Origin: Arion vulgaris
Taxonomy: Eukaryota; Mollusca; Gastropoda; Stylommatophora; Arionidae
Direction: 5' to 3'
Length of the DNA: 64,000 nt
Assembly (NCBI GenBank): GCA_020796225.1
Contig: CM036759.1
Span: 68,452,590 to 68,516,589, forward strand
Part shown: piece after piece, positions 63,781 through 64,000 of the stretch
Layout: every line of letters begins with the position of its first letter
How positions within the stretch are numbered: the first letter of the stretch is position 1
Notes under the pieces: generated by a model
Told to the model about the DNA's origin: nothing
The model's database searches: none
The model's input: the letters and a program-made list of their open reading frames with translations, nothing else
Position numbers and translations under genes: made by a program

Positions 63781-64000
63781 TGTTGTTCTCTATCTCTTGT
63801 TGGCAATCTTCCATGCCATGCTGTCAGATACTGATCTTCTCTCTTTTATTCTCTATCTCTTTCTTCGAAATAGTTTCCCAGTGTTTGAACCATATATATA
63901 AAAATGTGAAATATTGATTAGAATCGGTCAGCTAGGAACCTATAGATGCGCAGAGCCTTTCAGTTTGTTAAAAGTGTCAGCATCAGAGGACTTATACAAC

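Noticed and set aside
1..64000. LTR retrotransposons, endogenous viruses, rRNA genes, bacterial operons
   Set aside because: No long terminal repeats, gag-pol or envelope-like motifs, rRNA-like blocks, or tightly packed co-directional ORFs were seen.

Overview
This window looks like nuclear DNA of an invertebrate animal. Genes are split by GT-AG introns, the coding fraction is small, the intergenic DNA is AT-rich, and there are many non-LTR retrotransposon (LINE) fragments, tRNA-derived SINEs and DNA-transposon remnants. The SINE core around TGTCGTAAGAGGCGACT and the mix of RTE-like and RNase H-bearing LINEs suggest a marine lophotrochozoan (mollusc-like). That placement is inference and no species can be named.

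Four gene models can be supported. (1) 19.3-27.8 kb, plus strand: a homologue of CCSAP (centriole, cilia and spindle-associated protein), with three recognised exons and probably one missing. (2) 40.3-42.8 kb, minus strand: a three-exon MULE/FAR1-type (ZSWIM3-like) transposase-derived gene, cut off by a LINE and carrying a frameshift. (3) 44.1-55.2 kb, plus strand: a C2H2 zinc-finger gene with an 11-residue Cys-rich repeat near its N-terminus, fingers spread over three exons, a tandem-repeat-disrupted exon and a short terminal exon. (4) 59.9-62.4 kb, minus strand: the last three exons of a neuroendocrine convertase 2 (PCSK2)-like gene. Upstream exons were not found and are probably outside the window.

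The rest is repeats. LINE pieces fall into about a dozen families, several present 3-6 times. Clear transposition marks include a hAT-like element with 8-bp target duplications that contains a nested LINE and SINE (14.3-16.7 kb), two piggyBac-like elements bounded by TTAA (20.5-21.2 kb and 32.0-32.2 kb, the second inside a LINE), a SINE inside a LINE with a 15-bp target duplication (12.0-12.25 kb), and a large foldback with arms of about 1 kb (6.6-9.4 kb).

The most striking property is the density of local tandem arrays: more than 35 arrays with units of 14-72 bp. Many are visibly amplified from the sequence they sit in: a splice-donor region (23.8-24.9 kb), an acceptor region (51.4-51.7 kb), a LINE 3' end (38.2-38.7 kb), a LINE zinc-knuckle (11.87 kb), a SINE head (52.2-52.65 kb) and coding exons (44.25 kb, 53.5-54.3 kb). 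Several arrays break reading frames. Part of the small-indel noise inside arrays may be long-read consensus error.
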